Below are positions 22,175-33,842 of a stretch of DNA of 64,000 nt, piece by piece. Below the pieces are notes generated by a model. That model was given only the letters and a program-made list of their open reading frames with translations, had not been told where the DNA came from and ran no database searches. This DNA comes from Geotrypetes seraphini. Lineage: Eukaryota > Chordata > Amphibia > Gymnophiona > Dermophiidae. The first letter of the stretch is position 1, and every line of letters begins with the position of its first letter. The DNA lies in contig NC_047084.1 in the NCBI RefSeq assembly GCF_902459505.1, positions 311,131,963 to 311,195,962 of the forward strand, written 5' to 3'. The position numbers were made by a program, and so were the translations under genes.

Positions 22175-22324
22175 GTGCTGAAAAGTTCTCAGTTCCAATA
22201 TTCTGAGCATCATTTTGCCACTGTAGCTGAAAAGAGTGTTATTTTATTTTGCAAAGTGCCATGTATGAAAAGTATATACACGTAAGCCTCTCTTCATGTT
22301 GGATAAACCTATGGACATACAGGT
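22175..22324. mobile_element. Possible mariner-type MITE end
   Basis: GAGGCGGTGCTGAAAAGTTC followed by TCAG resembles the termini of the mariner-type MITEs at 25213-25415 and 60109-60314 (AAAAGTTCTCAG). No matching right end was seen. Confidence 0.35.
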
Positions 22325-22397
22325 ACTGATTCTATAAAAGATGTCTATAGTTAGGCATCTAGATCTGCGCACCTAGCCGATCTAGGCACCTAACTTA

Positions 22398-22547
22398 GGC
22401 CCCCTTTTATGAAGTCGCATTAGCGTTTTTTATCGCCAGCTGCAGGGGTAAAAGTTCCGATGCTCATAGGAATTCTATGACTGTCAAAGCTTTTACTGCT
22501 GCAGCTATCGATAAAAAACCCTAATGTGGCTTCATAAGAAGGGGGAA
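22398..22547. mobile_element. Palindromic MITE, CTTTTAT variant
   Basis: CCCCCTTTTATGAAGTCGCA at the left pairs with GTGGCTTCATAAGAAGGGGG at the right. The inner strings GCAGCTATCGATAAAAAACC and GTTTTTTATCGCCAGCTGC also pair. The central ATGCTCATAGGAATTCTATG links it to 52787-52933. Confidence 0.75.
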
Positions 22548-22555
22548 TAGATCAT

Positions 22556-23100
22556 TTATTATTTTATTGTTCCTTGACACTTCAATTTTGGAGATCCATT
22601 TGGGATCAGGTAAACAAAGTAATGGAAAATCCAGTGGCACTAACATACGACACTGTGCTATTTGGCTCTTTGATGAGAGCTAAAAGCCAAATATCATCTC
22701 ACAATAATAAGCTTCTCTTTATTATGACAGGGGTTGCAATACAGCTTATTTTAAGGAATTGGAAAAACTGGGATCGATTGAACTATACCTTTTGGTGTGA
22801 ATTTCTCTGTTATGTTTTTAAAATGGAACGTATTATAGCTCAACATCAGGGACATTATAAGAAGTTTCTGAAGATTTGGGAGCCATTGACAAAAATTTTG
22901 CAAAGAATGATTGTTGATTTTGCCATTTGATCATGCACATCCAGGGTGGGTGGGATGGGAAAATGAATATGGGGGGTGCTATATCTATTTGTCACAGATT
23001 ACAGTTTTGATTGAATTTAAGTGCTTTTATAGTGTAATATGATTGTATAATATGTTGCACTTATTTATGGCTTCAAAATGAATAAAGATATTAAAAAAAA
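22556..23100 (+). mobile_element. L1-like LINE 3' end
   Basis: The 118-codon frame at 22574-22930 gives QFWRSIWDQVNKVM, LLFIMTGVAIQLILRNWKNW and FWCEFLCYVFKMERI, homologous to the frame at 34016-34470 where the upstream zinc-knuckle-like motif is visible. This is the extreme C-terminus of an L1-clade ORF2. It is followed by a 3' UTR with ATGAATAAAGATATT and an A-run. 5'-truncated. Confidence 0.8.
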
Positions 23101-23867
23101 GAAAGAAAGTGCCATTAAAAATCAAATAAAAAACAATTAAAAAATTAATTAGCTGATAGGCACTGTGGTAGACTAGACTGGCTTGGTAGGCTAGCTCGGT
23201 TTGCTAGGAGTAATTAGCACACAAAACATTTTTCACAGCAACAAAAACACTTTGCTTTATTGTTTGCCTCACACAAAATAGAATGAATTTGGTCTATCTA
23301 AGCCAAGCACATACAGGCACCAGTCTGTTTCCCAAAGGCCTGCCTCTGCCTATCTCTAGGGAAAACTTGAGAGTTTGTCTTTTTCCCTTGGGGACCTCTC
23401 TAGAATAAACCCAGCCTGGATAGAAACACCTCTCTCCTGTGAGTCCCTCCCCTGTGACTCATCACTGAGCTCCATAGCCCAGTGTATGCTGGGACCTGTA
23501 GTTCCACATTTGACTAGCACCTCCTGCTGCCTGGGGGTATAAAATTTGCAAGAGGGAAAACCCATTAATCTATTACAGACACCTAACTCTTAATTAACAC
23601 TGAAAATTGAAAGCGCCATTAAAAACCAAAAAATAATTACAAAATTAATTAGCTGGTAAGGCACCAACTTCAAGTAGGCGTGGTTAGGGGCGGATTTGGG
23701 GAAGAGTTTGGGCATGGATTGAGTTAGGCTCCTACCTTAGGTGCCGGTATTTTAGGCCAAGAAAATGCTGGCTTAATATGCCAGCACCTAAGTTGTTCAT
23801 GCTACTGGTCCCTACTTTGATTTAGGCGCTGCTGGGCGCGATTGACATGTGTAAGTGCTATTTTCCT

Positions 23868-24375
23868 AGAAACATAGAAACATGATGGCAGACAAAGGCC
23901 AAATGGCCCATCCAGTCTGCCCATCCCCAGTAACCATGATCTGTTCCTCTCTCTAAGAGATCCCACTTGCCTATCCCAGGCTTTCTTGAAATCTGATACA
24001 GTCTCTGTTTCCACCATCTCTACCAGGAGACTGTTCCATGCATCTACCAACCTTTCTGTAAAAAAGTATTTCCTTAGATTACTCCTGAGCCTTCATCCTA
24101 TGCCCTCTCATTCCAGAACTTCCTTTCAAATGAAACAGACTCAACGCGTGCGCATTTACGCCATGTAGGTATTTAAACCTCTCTATCATATCTCCCCTCT
24201 CCCACCTTTCCTCAAAGTATACAGATTGAGATTTTTAATTCTGTCCCCATACGCCTTATGGTGAAGATCATGCACCATTTTAGTAGCCTTCCTCTGGACT
24301 AACTCCATCCTTTTTATATCTTTGTGAAGGTGCTGTCTCCAGAACTGTACACAATATTCTAAATGAGGTTTCACC
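23868..24375 (-). mobile_element. CR1-like LINE 3' end, TTTCTATG-tail type
   Basis: The minus-strand 3' end starts at 23870 (ATAGAAACATGATGGCAGA). Minus-strand frames at 23802-24050 and 24186-24374 contain MVDAWNSLLVEMVE and PHLEYCVQFWRQHLHKDI then LYTLRKGGRGE, the same C-terminal blocks as at 1955-2695 but from a different, more diverged subfamily with internal frame breaks. Confidence 0.8.
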
Positions 24376-24410
24376 TAGTTATGCACCATTTATAGAATAT
24401 GGCCCACAAG

Positions 24411-25210
24411 GTGGTTGAAAGCAGCAGTTAGGATCTGCGTACTGATAGGCTGGATTTGGCGCTAAGGCCCTGAAGCAGTGATTACCGATCACAAAAAGAT
24501 CGTCAGCCTGGCCTGTTTGTGTTCAGTAGTTTTTATCATTAATCATTTTCGGTTATTTTTGTGCTCCTACCTGCTAACTTTAAACTTGTTCGAAAGTTTT
24601 TTGCCTATGATGCTTGGGTTTGAGAGAGTGGGTACACCTCTCCGTTTGTCTGAGGCTTTTCTTTCGCATAAGTAATAAGCTAGCTTTTTTGGCTTGTGTG
24701 GTACTTTTGTTTTGGAATAATATTTTTGTACCACATGGTATATGAACATAAATTTATGTAGATATTATTATGGTCAGCCTTATAAAAGATTATTTATGTT
24801 CATAACTATTTTACAAATGCAAATGGCTTTTAAAATTACCTACTTTAAATATAAGCCATGTCTTCTCAGGCCTATCCTTAATTAATAGGACCAGAGAGGC
24901 CTGTTGTGGGTTTTGCGGCGATGGGGGAGAGAGTAAAGAAGAATTCACCTGAAGGGCCTGGGCATAGAATATGCACTTATATTAAATAACAGACAGCCCC
25001 AACTGATGTTCTAAGACATCCTTGCTGTCAGAATTATTGCAACAATATGACACTGGGTATATGCTCATTTGATTATATCCTTTCTAACAAGCAAAAACAA
25101 ACACCTATATTTTTCATCCCTTAAAATTTTCCCTGGGTCGCAATGCCTTCTGCAGTTCCTGCCTATCTCCTTGAATAGAGAACTCCATTTTAGAGAATTT
25201 CCCTTCCATA
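24411..25210. other. Intron DNA without recognised repeats
   Basis: AT-rich with no LINE motif or paired ends that I can see. Short frames only. Confidence 0.4.
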
Positions 25211-25212
25211 AA

Positions 25213-25415
25213 AGGGGCCATTGAAAAGTTCTCAGCCCAACCAACAAAACTGGGGCAGTGTCCATTGAGGGCTATACACTTAGTCCAGCGATTTTTCACT
25301 TTCTTCATTCCGTTTTTTTCTGACAGAATGAAAAAAAAGTAAAAAATCACTGGACTACCTTGATGGAGACTGCCCCAACTATGTTGGTTGGGCTGAGAAC
25401 TTGCTAGCAGCCCCT
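25213..25415. mobile_element. Mariner-type MITE
   Basis: The left end AGGGGCCATTGAAAAGTTC and the complemented right end AGGGGCTGCTAGCAAGTTC are both followed by TCAGCCCAACC. The centre folds back (GTCCAGCGATTTTTCACTTT with AAAAAATCACTGGAC). It also contains ACACTTAGTCCAGCGATTTT, similar to coding-strand complement of mariner transposases, so it probably arose by deletion and fold-back from a mariner. Confidence 0.75.
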
Positions 25416-25417
25416 CA

Positions 25418-26130
25418 TAAGAACATAAGCATAAGCAATGCCTCTGCTGGGTCAGACCTGAGGTCCATCGTGCCCAGCAGTCCGCTCATGTGGCGGCCCA
25501 ACAGGTCCAGGACCTGTGCAGTAATCCTCTATCTATACCCCTCTATCCCCTTTTCCAGCAGGAAATTGTCCAATCCTTTCTTGAACCCCAGTACCATACC
25601 CTGCCCTACTACGCTCTCTGGAAGCGCATTCCAGGTGTCCACCACACGTTGGGTAAAGAAGAACTTCCTAGCATTCGTTTTGAATCTGTCCCCTTTCAAC
25701 TTTTCTGAATGCCCTCTTGTTCTTTTATTATTCGAAAGTTTGAAGAATCTGCCCCTCTCTACTCTCTCTATGCCCTTCATGATCTTGTAAGTCTCTATCA
25801 TATCCCCTCTAAGTCTCCTCTTCTCCATGGAAAAGAGACCTAGTTTCTCCAATCTCTCAGCGTATGAAAGGTTTTCCATCCCCTTTATCAGACGCGTCAC
25901 TCTCCTCTGAACCCTCTCAAGTAACGCCATGTCCTTCTTAAGGTACGGCGACCAATATTGGACGCAGTACTCCAGATGCGGATGCACCATCGCCCGATAC
26001 AATGGCAGGATAACTTATTTCGTTCTGGTTGTAATACCCTTCTTGATTATGCCTAGCATTCTGTTTGCCTTCTTAGCGGCCGCTGCGCATTGTGCCTCGT
26101 ACATGAGATCTTTTGATTTTTCATGAACTT
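25418..26130 (-). mobile_element. CR1-like LINE 3' half-end, TTCTTATG-tail type
   Basis: The tail complement (ATAAGAACATAAGCATAAGC) is at 25418-25438. The 157-codon minus-strand frame at 25529-26002 gives [52 protein letters not shown]. Further 5' sequence to 26130 translates to the region just before (a PSMKNQKIS-like stretch in broken frame). The catalytic palm is absent. Same subfamily as 41147, 50031 and 54128. Confidence 0.85.
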
Positions 26131-26830
26131 TACTCAAGTTTCACTCATCTTCTCATCTTGTTAATACCTTCCTCACTTTAAATACCTCTGGTGGTAGTTC
26201 TTCAAGTCCTTTCTTCTTTCATGATAGGTATCAGTTGCAAAGCCAACATTGGGAATATTTCTTCTTGTCACTTCTTGTGACTCTTTCTCTACTTCAGTGT
26301 CACTTTAAACATCTTCACTGAAACTAAAACTCAAGTTTAGTGGAGTGAAAATTAGAGTGTCTACATTCAATATTCCTAGGTGATTCTGTACCGCTGCAGT
26401 TTGTAAAATTTTGCACAGAGACCAAGAAACAGATACAATGCCATTATTGCCTTCCTGCCCTGAACATACTCTGGTTTTGGCCTCTCCTATTCCTTGTGGC
26501 TCCCCAAGGAGCATCTCAAGTACTCTCTTCCCCTCATGGGGGACGGGAGTTGTTCAGAGAGAGTTATGATGAAGTGATGAGGGAGAGGAGAGAAAGCTGT
26601 AGGGTGGTTAAGGGGAGATGAGAAATAGCTATGGTAGTTTGAGAGACAGGGTAACTGGGGAAAGAAAATTGAAGAAGCACAAATGCTAGGTGAATGCTAG
26701 GAGGAGGGGGTTGAGAAAGAGGTGTGTTGGGGAAGAATTATGAGAATGAGAAGTGGAAATGGGTATGCCAAGGGAAGAAAGGTTTTAGAAAGTTATTGGG
26801 GTCTGTGCTGAGGGGTGAGAAAATGGAACT
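26131..26830. other. Intron DNA, partly purine-rich, no gene
   Basis: The second half (26520-26820) is rich in GAGA and GGGGA strings but shows no clear period. No coding or transposon signature. Confidence 0.4.
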
Positions 26831-26836
26831 ATACAG

Positions 26837-27230
26837 TAGAGAATGACACGGGGAAAAAATCTGTCCCCGTCACCGGCCCACCATCCTCTGCACCGCCCCG
26901 TCACCGCCGATCCCTTCACCGCCCCGTCACCGTCACCGCCATCCCTTTCACCGCCCCGTCACCGCCACTGCCATCCCATTCACCGCCCCGTCACCGTCCC
27001 CGCTGCATCCATATAAGCCTTTTTCCTTTCACTCCCTCCTTCCAATTTGAGCCGGGAACACTAGCGATCGCATGGTCCCCGCGGCCACTACCTGCCTGCC
27101 CGGTCGATCCTGGTGTTTGGCCGGCTCTCTCCCTTCTCCTCACCTTGGTTTGTGGGTTTTCTTTTTCGGCAACCTGCGCGCTTTCCCAGGGAGCCGCACA
27201 CGCGCGGCTGCTCAGTGTTCGATCTTCTGC
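26837..27230. repeat. GC-rich repeat with a CACCGCCCCGTCACCG minisatellite
   Basis: GAGAATGACACGGGG is followed by about six imperfect units of CACCGCCCCGTCACCGCC (26870-27000) with CATCCCTTT spacers, then GC-rich unique DNA to 27230. A related GAGAACTGCACAGGAACGGGG start lies at 38395. The 189-codon plus-strand frame here is a by-product of base composition. Confidence 0.65.
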
Positions 27231-28345
27231 TCTGCTCTACCTGTTTTGCCACCATGAGATCTTCAGACACAATCATCCCCAAGTCCTGCTCTTCTTCCAC
27301 GCACAGAAGTTCTTCACTTCTTATACTATACCATTCTCCTGGATTTTTGCATTCCAAGTACATGACCCTGCATTCATTTTTTAGCAATAAATCTTAGTTG
27401 CCAATTGCCTGACCATTCTTCCAGCTTCACCAGATCCCGCCTCACATTATCCACACACTCCGGGGTGTCTACCCTATTACAGAGCTTGGTATTACCTGCA
27501 AAAAAACCAAAATTTGCCAGTCTTTCTGCAATATCACTCACAAAGATGTTAAATAGAGCCTGCCCAAGGACAGATCCTTGCGGCACTCCATTAGCAACAT
27601 CCTTTTCCTCCAAGCAAACTCCATTTACCACTATTCTTTTTTTCCTTCCACTTATTTTTAATCCAGTGTGTCACTTTAGGGTTCATATCGCATGCATTCA
27701 GTTTATTTATCAATCTCCTAGGTAGCTAAAGTCCAAGTTCACTACATCTAGCACCCCTCCTATAGACAACTATTTGATCACCCAATAAAAAAAACCAATC
27801 AGATTCATCTAACATGACCTGCCTCTCATAAAACCATGCTAACTCGGGTCCTGCAGTTCATTCAATTCTAGAAACCTCACTATTCTCCACTTAAGAAGCA
27901 TTTCCATTAGTTGACTAACCCGGCTTGTAATTCCCAACCTCCTCTTTACTTTTGCTCTTGTGCAGAGAGGCTACATCTACCCTTCTCCATTCCTCCGGGA
28001 CCACACCAGACTCTAGGGAAGCATTAAATAGATAAGACAATGGAGCTGCCAGAAGCTCTCCGAGTTCCTTGAGTACCCTGGGATGTATGCTGTTAGGCCC
28101 CATCACTTTGTCTATTTTTAATTTAGCTAGCTCCTCACAAACACAATCTTCTGAGAATCTTTCTGGATCTACTACACATCTATTCCCATCTGCATTCGTT
28201 TTCTGTGGTCCTACCCCTGGTCTTTCATCTGAGAACACAGAACAGAAATAATTGTTAAGCAGTTCAGCCTTATCCTTATCGGTTTCTGAGTATTTGTTCC
28301 CTTCACCCTTGAGGCACACTATTTCATAAAATATAAACATTGCAA
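27231..28345 (-). mobile_element. CR1-like LINE, reverse-transcriptase domain
   Basis: Three minus-strand pieces in order: 27915-28340 has AELLNNYFCSVFSDE, MGPNSIHPRVLKELGELL and VGNYKPG (fingers); 27374-27631 has NGVPQGSVLGQALFNIFVSDI and a degenerate FADD box (palm); 27240-27387 has EEEQDLGMIVSEDL (start of the thumb). The motif order is that of CR1-clade ORF2. The 3' part is missing, replaced at 27230 by the GC-rich repeat, so this copy has been cut or rearranged. A segment near 27720-27910 is poorly conserved. Confidence 0.8.
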
Positions 28346-28560
28346 TTACAGAGTGCAGATTTTTTAAGTTTTAATTTTTTTCAACATATTTATGCACAGA
28401 ATTCCCATTGAAGCCAGCTAAAATATCCATATTGTCACTAGGACTCACTTGCTGTCATTGATCTAGGAAACAACCATTGCGGCCAGGACCCAAAGAAATG
28501 CATGCAGTAACAAAACAGAGGGCTCTTATCTCTGGTATATGGTATGACCCTTCTTCTTAA
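28346..28560. other. No recognised feature
   Basis: Short intronic interval between a CR1-like piece and the palindromic element at 28567; nothing recognisable. Confidence 0.4.
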
Positions 28561-28566
28561 GAATCC

Positions 28567-28860
28567 CGGTTCATAGTCAGTGGTGCGCAAGACACCAGCG
28601 CACCGACAATTCAGCGCATGAAAAAAGCGCACCGCTGAAAGCCGCCGAAAAACTTATTTTTAAAGAGCTCCGATGGGGGGTGTGGGGGGAACCCCCCCAC
28701 TTTAATGCATAGTGTTTGCGCTGCCATTGGATGGGTGTGGGGGGTGCAACCCCCCCCACACACATTGTAGAGAAAACGGAAGTTTTTCGGCGGCGCGCTT
28801 TTTTCTTGCGCTGAATTATCGGCGCGCTGGTGTCTGGCGCGCGATTATCCCGTCACCAGA
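28567..28860. mobile_element. Palindromic DNA element, GCGC-rich ends
   Basis: Left GCGCAAGACACCAGCGCACC pairs with GGCGCGCTGGTGTCTGGCGC at the right (about 28823-28843). Inside, GCCGCCGAAAAACTT pairs with AAGTTTTTCGGCGGC. The centre contains GGGGAACCCCCCCACTTTAA and TTTGCGCTGCCATTGGATGG, also found in 31738-32139. No coding capacity; superfamily not assigned. Confidence 0.75.
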
Positions 28861-29344
28861 ATCCCAGTGGGGTCCTAAATAAGTATTGTCACCCTTAAGC
28901 ATATTTAAAACTTAAAAGTGGCTTCCGCGCCCCGCTCCCACACACAAAGGCAATAAATGGCAGTGACTGTTTTTTTTGTGTGGAAAGCATGCAGCTTAAT
29001 GACACTCTAATTCTATTTTTAAGCTAAAGGCTGCATATTACCTATTCTATCCTGTGCATGGATGAATCATTGTAAATCTGATGGAAGCTGGAGGCACAGG
29101 CAGCGGGTGTTCTCTGAATAGCCCAGAATTCATTACCATAATTAAAGTATTAGCACCTAATTAAAGTGAAAGCAAATGATGACAGGCGGGAATGTGCAAT
29201 CTGATTTTACAGTTTCTATGACTTTGATCATTTTTGAAAGATATATTAGGAGAGGGTAGAGTACTACTCGCAAACATTTTTCTAACATGTAACCTCTTGA
29301 CCTTTGTATTTCATCTAAACTACTACATTTCATCTCCTCTAGAC
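28861..29344. other. No recognised gene or repeat
   Basis: Ordinary intronic DNA; short frames only. Confidence 0.4.
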
Positions 29345-29347
29345 TTA

Positions 29348-30049
29348 GGACTAGATTCACTAAGCAAACCGATCGTGTAAGGATTGGTTTGCGACCCCTT
29401 TGCGACCCGATTTCCCTCCGACCTGATTCACTAACCTCTGTCCCGATCATCCTCCGATCCGCGCATGCAAATGAGGGGGAACGGCATTGAAATGATGGCA
29501 GGCAGCGATTCACAAACAAAAACCCTGCAACACCGACTGGGCTGGCCGATCACAAACAAGGGACTGCTGCGGACCAGTCGTTCACTGCTTTCCGCCTGCC
29601 ATCTCCTGCTCTGCCTGCTGTCTACCCCGACTTTCCAGCTCTCTGCCCCCAACTCTCTGCTGTGATTTTCTCCTGCCGCCCTGCTCTGCCCTGAATCTGC
29701 TCTCCTGCTCCTTGCCCCGACTCTCTGCCCGCAAATCTCCTACGCGGCTTTCTTCCCCAAGCACTGCCCTGGCCTTCCCCTGCAGTGCTAGCCTGTGGTT
29801 TTAACCTGCGGGTTTAAAGCGGGTTAAAACCACGGACTCGCTGGGCTAGTAAAAGTTTTTTTTTTAAAAAGTCACAGCTCTTAGATGCATGCACAGACCA
29901 TCTACAGATGGTCTGCACATTCGTCGGGATCGGGGCATAATTCCAATCACCCTCATTTGCATGAGGGCGATTCGTGAATCAGCCCCCCCGGACACAGATC
30001 GGATCGCTCATTGATCGGATCCGATCTGTGCCCTTAGTGAATCTAACCC
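29348..30049. mobile_element. Harbinger-like non-autonomous element with TTA duplications
   Basis: The left end GGACTAGATTCACTAAGC and the complemented right end GGGTTAGATTCACTAAGG are flanked by TTA (29345-29347 and 30050-30052). Both ends continue with CCGATC and GATCGGA strings. A 3-bp TTA/TAA duplication fits the PIF/Harbinger superfamily. The 700-bp interior is GC-rich near 29560-29830 with CTCTGCC repeats and an inner GGTTTTAACCTGCGGGTTT/GCGGGTTAAAACC fold. No transposase. Confidence 0.75.
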
Positions 30050-30611
30050 TTAGATGTTGCATGTGAAAGCAAAGCTAAGGTTTTAGGACATTCAAGTAAT
30101 CAAAAGAAACTTGTCTGCTTAAACCTAATTAAGGCCATATTTTAATGTTGCCTTTTGATCTCAGATAAAGTAGCTGTGATCTGAGGAAGACTTATATTTT
30201 AAATGTAACAGTCAGAGAAGTCTCTCTTTTATGCTTTTTTTTCTATTGAATGTGGGCATCATGGCATCATGCTTCTAGGAAGAACATTGCTCTCTTTTCA
30301 TCATCTGCCATTTAGGAAGACAATTTGGTCTGTTGTCATAGAATCAAATTTTCAAAGAGAAATCGTACCTGTTGTTGAAAAAAGCCTCTTCATTTATGCT
30401 AGTGGCTGCAGGTAGCAAAGTAACCATGCATATACTTGCAAATTGAATATCTGCCTGCTGCTTTCCTTTCCTGCCTTAAATACAACCATAGGAGGGGCCT
30501 TAAGTGCCTGGGCCAATCAGAACTTTAGACCCCCTCCTCGGCGTATCTGAGATTGCTTCGGGGAGGAGAAGGCCTGCAATTTTGAAGAGGTGGGCCTGCT
30601 GGCCGGAGGAA

Positions 30612-30990
30612 ATAGGTTTCAGGTTTTATTAAAAATTTGATACATTCGCTTATCAAAACTACAAAGCAAGGTACAATTAAAATTGGTGGAGTTAATCAAT
30701 GTACACATAAAACAATTTTTCCATTAAAAAAAATTAAGAAAAATATAGGCAATACAAATGGACAAACGAGACACAAAGGGTAATTAGGTAGAAATACAAT
30801 TTTGAAATAGGAGAAAGAAACACTTAAGGGAATAAACGAAAGGAGTGGAATATGAAATTTCAAGAAAGAAAAAAAAACCTTATTGAAGGGGAATTCTGCT
30901 AGATTGAGAAGAGAACCTGAGATTAAGGGTTGAAAGCTCTTTAAATAGGTGAGGCCAGCCTTCATAAACAAGGTGACAGCAGCAGCATGA
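30612..30990 (-). mobile_element. LINE-like 3' end, minus strand
   Basis: AGGTTTCAGGTTTTATTAAA, complement of a terminal AATAAAACCTG, opens a block rich in AATTAAAATTGG, ACATAAAACAATTTTTCC and CAATACAAATGG. This looks like the 3' UTR of an L1-like LINE in reverse. No protein motif is visible, so the family is tentative. Confidence 0.4.
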
Positions 30991-31675
30991 GGGAGTGGGC
31001 AGTTATCATCCTCCTCACCCCCCCTTACTACACCACTGGGAGTGGGGGGGGAGGTTGTCAGGTGGGTTGCTTGATGGTGGTAGCGAGAGGGAGTGGGCAT
31101 CCCTCCTGCAATTTGGGGTCTTTTAAAAAAAAATTCATGGTTGTATTCTGCACATGTATTGATCACCATCACCAGCAATGGGCACATGCAGAATTTAGCG
31201 ACCCTCCGCGACTCTCCATGAACCTCATCTGCGTGCGCAGTTTTTAAAAAGAATGACTTGCCTTTTTGAAAGTTTTTGATAGGAGCCCATCAGATTTTAT
31301 CGCGAACATTAGAGAATCTTCCTCTCAGAGCCCAGGAATCTTTGGCAATGGTTCGCTAAGCCTGAAGAATAATGAACCTGATCCCTTGTAGCTAGGGCAG
31401 GAAGGGGTTGCAGCTATTGAGACAGAGGGACTCAAAAGGAAGGTTGCTGCTTAGGCTGAGTCCTCTCTCTTTGACGAGTTCTCTCAGCAAATGGGTGTGG
31501 ATTTTGTTAGAAGAAAATCTTGCACTGGTAGATCCCCTTGTACAAAGTAGCTAAAAGATGGACATCTGCTCGATGAATCAGAAGAGGGTAAATTGCCTAG
31601 AATGGAACAGTGGTCTTTTATAATATCAAAAGACTTCAAAGAGGGAGTCTCCCATCATAAATGGCACATCTACTA

Positions 31676-32598
31676 CAGTATAATCTTGTTATAATGGACT
31701 TCAAGGGGCCTGGAAAAACAGTCCGTTGGTTCATAGTCGAAAATGCGCAGGACAATCGAGCGCCGACAATACGGAGCAGATAATTGCACGCAGGATATCA
31801 GCGTGCCGGACTTAAACTTAATTTTAAAGTGCTCCAAGTGGGGGTTTGGGGAGGGAACCCCCGCAGTTAAGTTAGTACTGTTTGTGCTGCCGTTGGGTGG
31901 GGGTGTTGGGGGGAGAACCCCCATTATAGAGGGAAGAGGTGTTTTTCCCTTTTTTAGGGAAAAACATCAATTTCTTCTGTAATGTGTCCACACCCTCCCA
32001 ATGCCAGTGGCAACAGTACTAACTTAATGAGCACTTTAAAATTAAGTTTAAGTCCGGCGTACTGATGTCCTGCGTGCGATTGTCTGCTCCGTATTGTCGG
32101 CACTCGATTGTCTCGCGTGCTTTTGTCCCATCACCCAGTCCATTATATCCAGAGTTGCATTTTTTTTAAACTTAATTTAGGTCAGCTTGAAACAACATAC
32201 ACTCAATGAACAACAGTCACTGCACAAACATATCAGCAACATCAAGAACAAAACTCAGCAGAACATTGGCATGGCAGGAAATGATTGCAAAACCAGAACA
32301 CTAAAAGATGTTCTAAAGCATTATGTCATACTGTACTGGAAAGAAAAATACACTGTCATTTTCTTCTGGGCTGCATTTTGATACTGCATGTCCGTTATAG
32401 CCGAACAAAACTACAGCTAAAAGTGGCTCTGGGGACCAAATTGCTTGTCCATTATATCCAAAAGTCCATTATATGCGAGTCCGCTATATGCAATGATTTT
32501 TTGTATGTTGATAAAGGCGCACGGCCGGGACCAGCAGACCTCGTCCGCTATAGGCGAGGTTCCGTTATAAACGAGTCCGTTATAATGAGATTATATTG
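31676..32598. mobile_element. Tigger-like element, host of a second element
   Basis: The left end CAGTATAATCTTGTTATAA and complemented right end CAATATAATCTCATTATAA are both flanked by TA (31674-31675, 32599-32600). Sub-terminal GTCCGTTATA and GTCCATTATATCC strings repeat inwards at 32390-32590. This is a TcMar-Tigger type element. Its left part is interrupted by the palindromic element at 31738-32139. Confidence 0.8.
31738..32139. mobile_element. Palindromic DNA element inside a Tigger-like element
   Basis: GGACAATCGAGCGCCGACAA at the left pairs with TTGTCGGCACTCGATTGTC at the right. ACTTAAACTTAATTTTAAAG pairs with CTTTAAAATTAAGTTTAAGT. The centre shares the GGGAACCCCC and TTTGTGCTGCCGTTGG strings with 28567-28860. 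It is nested, hence younger than its host. Arms remain very similar, so it is fairly recent. Confidence 0.8.
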
Positions 32599-32737
32599 TA
32601 ACAGAATGAATGTTCTCATGCAGTCCAATGTAGGCCAAGCATCTGTTCACAATGGCGGACCGCGGAAGCAGAAATCCTAGACAAGATCTCAAAAATATCA
32701 TAGGTGATAGGCATTTAGGCGTGCACCGTGTGGGACA

Positions 32738-32890
32738 TGGGGCTCCTTTTACTAAACTGTGATAGCGGTTTTAGCGCACGCGGTAGACGCTAACGCCAGC
32801 ATTGAGCTGGTGTTAGTTCTAGCCACGTAGTGTGGGTTTAGCTTGCGCTAAAATTCTGCGGGTGCTAAAAACGCTATCACATTTTACTGG
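32738..32890. mobile_element. Palindromic MITE, CTTTTACTAAA variant
   Basis: GGGGCTCCTTTTACTAAACTG then GATAGCGGTTTTAGCGC pairs with GCTAAAAACGCTATCACATT at the right. The last bases of the right end are degraded (TTTTACTGG). Confidence 0.7.
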
Positions 32891-32964
32891 TTTTCGTTAT
32901 TTATTAAGAAATATTCCTGAAGATCAGGAGGAAAGTGGGTGAACTATGATATTCGGTACAGCTG

Positions 32965-33137
32965 TAGTTGCAACCCAATCAGGTTTTCAGGATTTCTTCT
33001 ATGAACATGCATGAGATCTATTTGCATATAACAGAGGCAATGCATAAAGATTGATCTCATGCATACATATAGGCTAAATCCTAGAAATTTTAATCAATAG
33101 TAGCCCTTCAAGACCAAGTTTGGGGAGTCCTGCCCTA
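32965..33137. mobile_element. Decayed palindromic hAT MITE
   Basis: AACCCAATCAGGTTTTCAGG and TGCATGAGATCTATTTGC match the intact copy at 59689-59863, and the right end (GCCCTTCAAGACCAAGTTTG then GGGAGTCCTGCCC) is its worn terminus. Older than the 59.7-kb copy. Confidence 0.65.
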
Positions 33138-33842
33138 TATACTTAACTATCTTTTAAGCACACACCCCTCCCCAATCAGCATGACCAGGTAGTGCAAGAG
33201 ATCTTTACTGGTCTCAGGCTAGAGAGATGCCTCGTTTGATGCACACTCTTAATTCTATTGATTGGCCTGTAGGGGATGCTATTGTTGAAGCAACTGTCTT
33301 CCCTGCCTACGTGGGCTTGAACACTCTATCTCACTGGGGCACACCCAGATTTATCCAAATCCAGTAGATGGAATTTATTCCTGAATTTCCCACTCCATAG
33401 CAAAAAAATATTGTGGCCTGAGCCCTTGTTTATTTTTTTCTTTTCACCCAATTTCTGTGAAGAGCAGTAGGTCCCAGTGACATCTGCTGCAGCTCCTGTC
33501 TACTGCTTTCTTATGTGTGAAGAAAAAAAGCCATATTTGAAACATAATTTTAGTGTGATCTGTGATGGAAACAAGTAGGTTCGTGGCTACAGATAAAGAC
33601 TGCTCCTAAACTTTCCAAAGCCTATGAAAAAATGAGCCTATGCTTTTAAATGAGCAAAGCTGACACCTGCCTGAGATTATTTCCACTCTTATAAAGAAAA
33701 GATCTACAGGAACAAGTTTGCTTTTTTGTTTGTATTGTTTCATCAATCTTAGAACCCCCCACCACTACCCCACCCAAGGAAAGCACAAACTCACCAGTCA
33801 TGTTCCAATATTTTGCTATATGTCATACCCATTCTTGACTAA
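33138..33842. other. No recognised gene or repeat
   Basis: Intronic DNA between a hAT MITE and the split mariner. No frame or terminal repeat recognised. Confidence 0.4.

Larger units (their letters stand above)
22325..24410. mobile_element. Composite MITE of the 'ggcgcc/ttaggc' family with insertions
   Basis: The left end TACTGATTCTATAAAAGATG pairs with ACCATTTATAGAATATGGCC at 24388-24407. Body motifs (AGGCACC, CCTAACTTAGG, ATTAATTAGCTG) match the copies at 40070-40855 and 60488-61411. It is broken up by a palindromic MITE (22398-22547), an L1-like 3' end (22556-23100), an unassigned block (about 23165-23600) and a CR1-like 3' end (23868-24375). The string GCCATTAAAAA...AATTAATTAGCTG is present twice (23112-23160 and 23612-23660), so part of the body is duplicated around the unassigned block. 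Confidence 0.6.

Noticed and set aside
26815-27384. 189-codon plus-strand frame as a possible exon
   Set aside because: It spans a GC minisatellite and the antisense of a CR1-like LINE; no domain.
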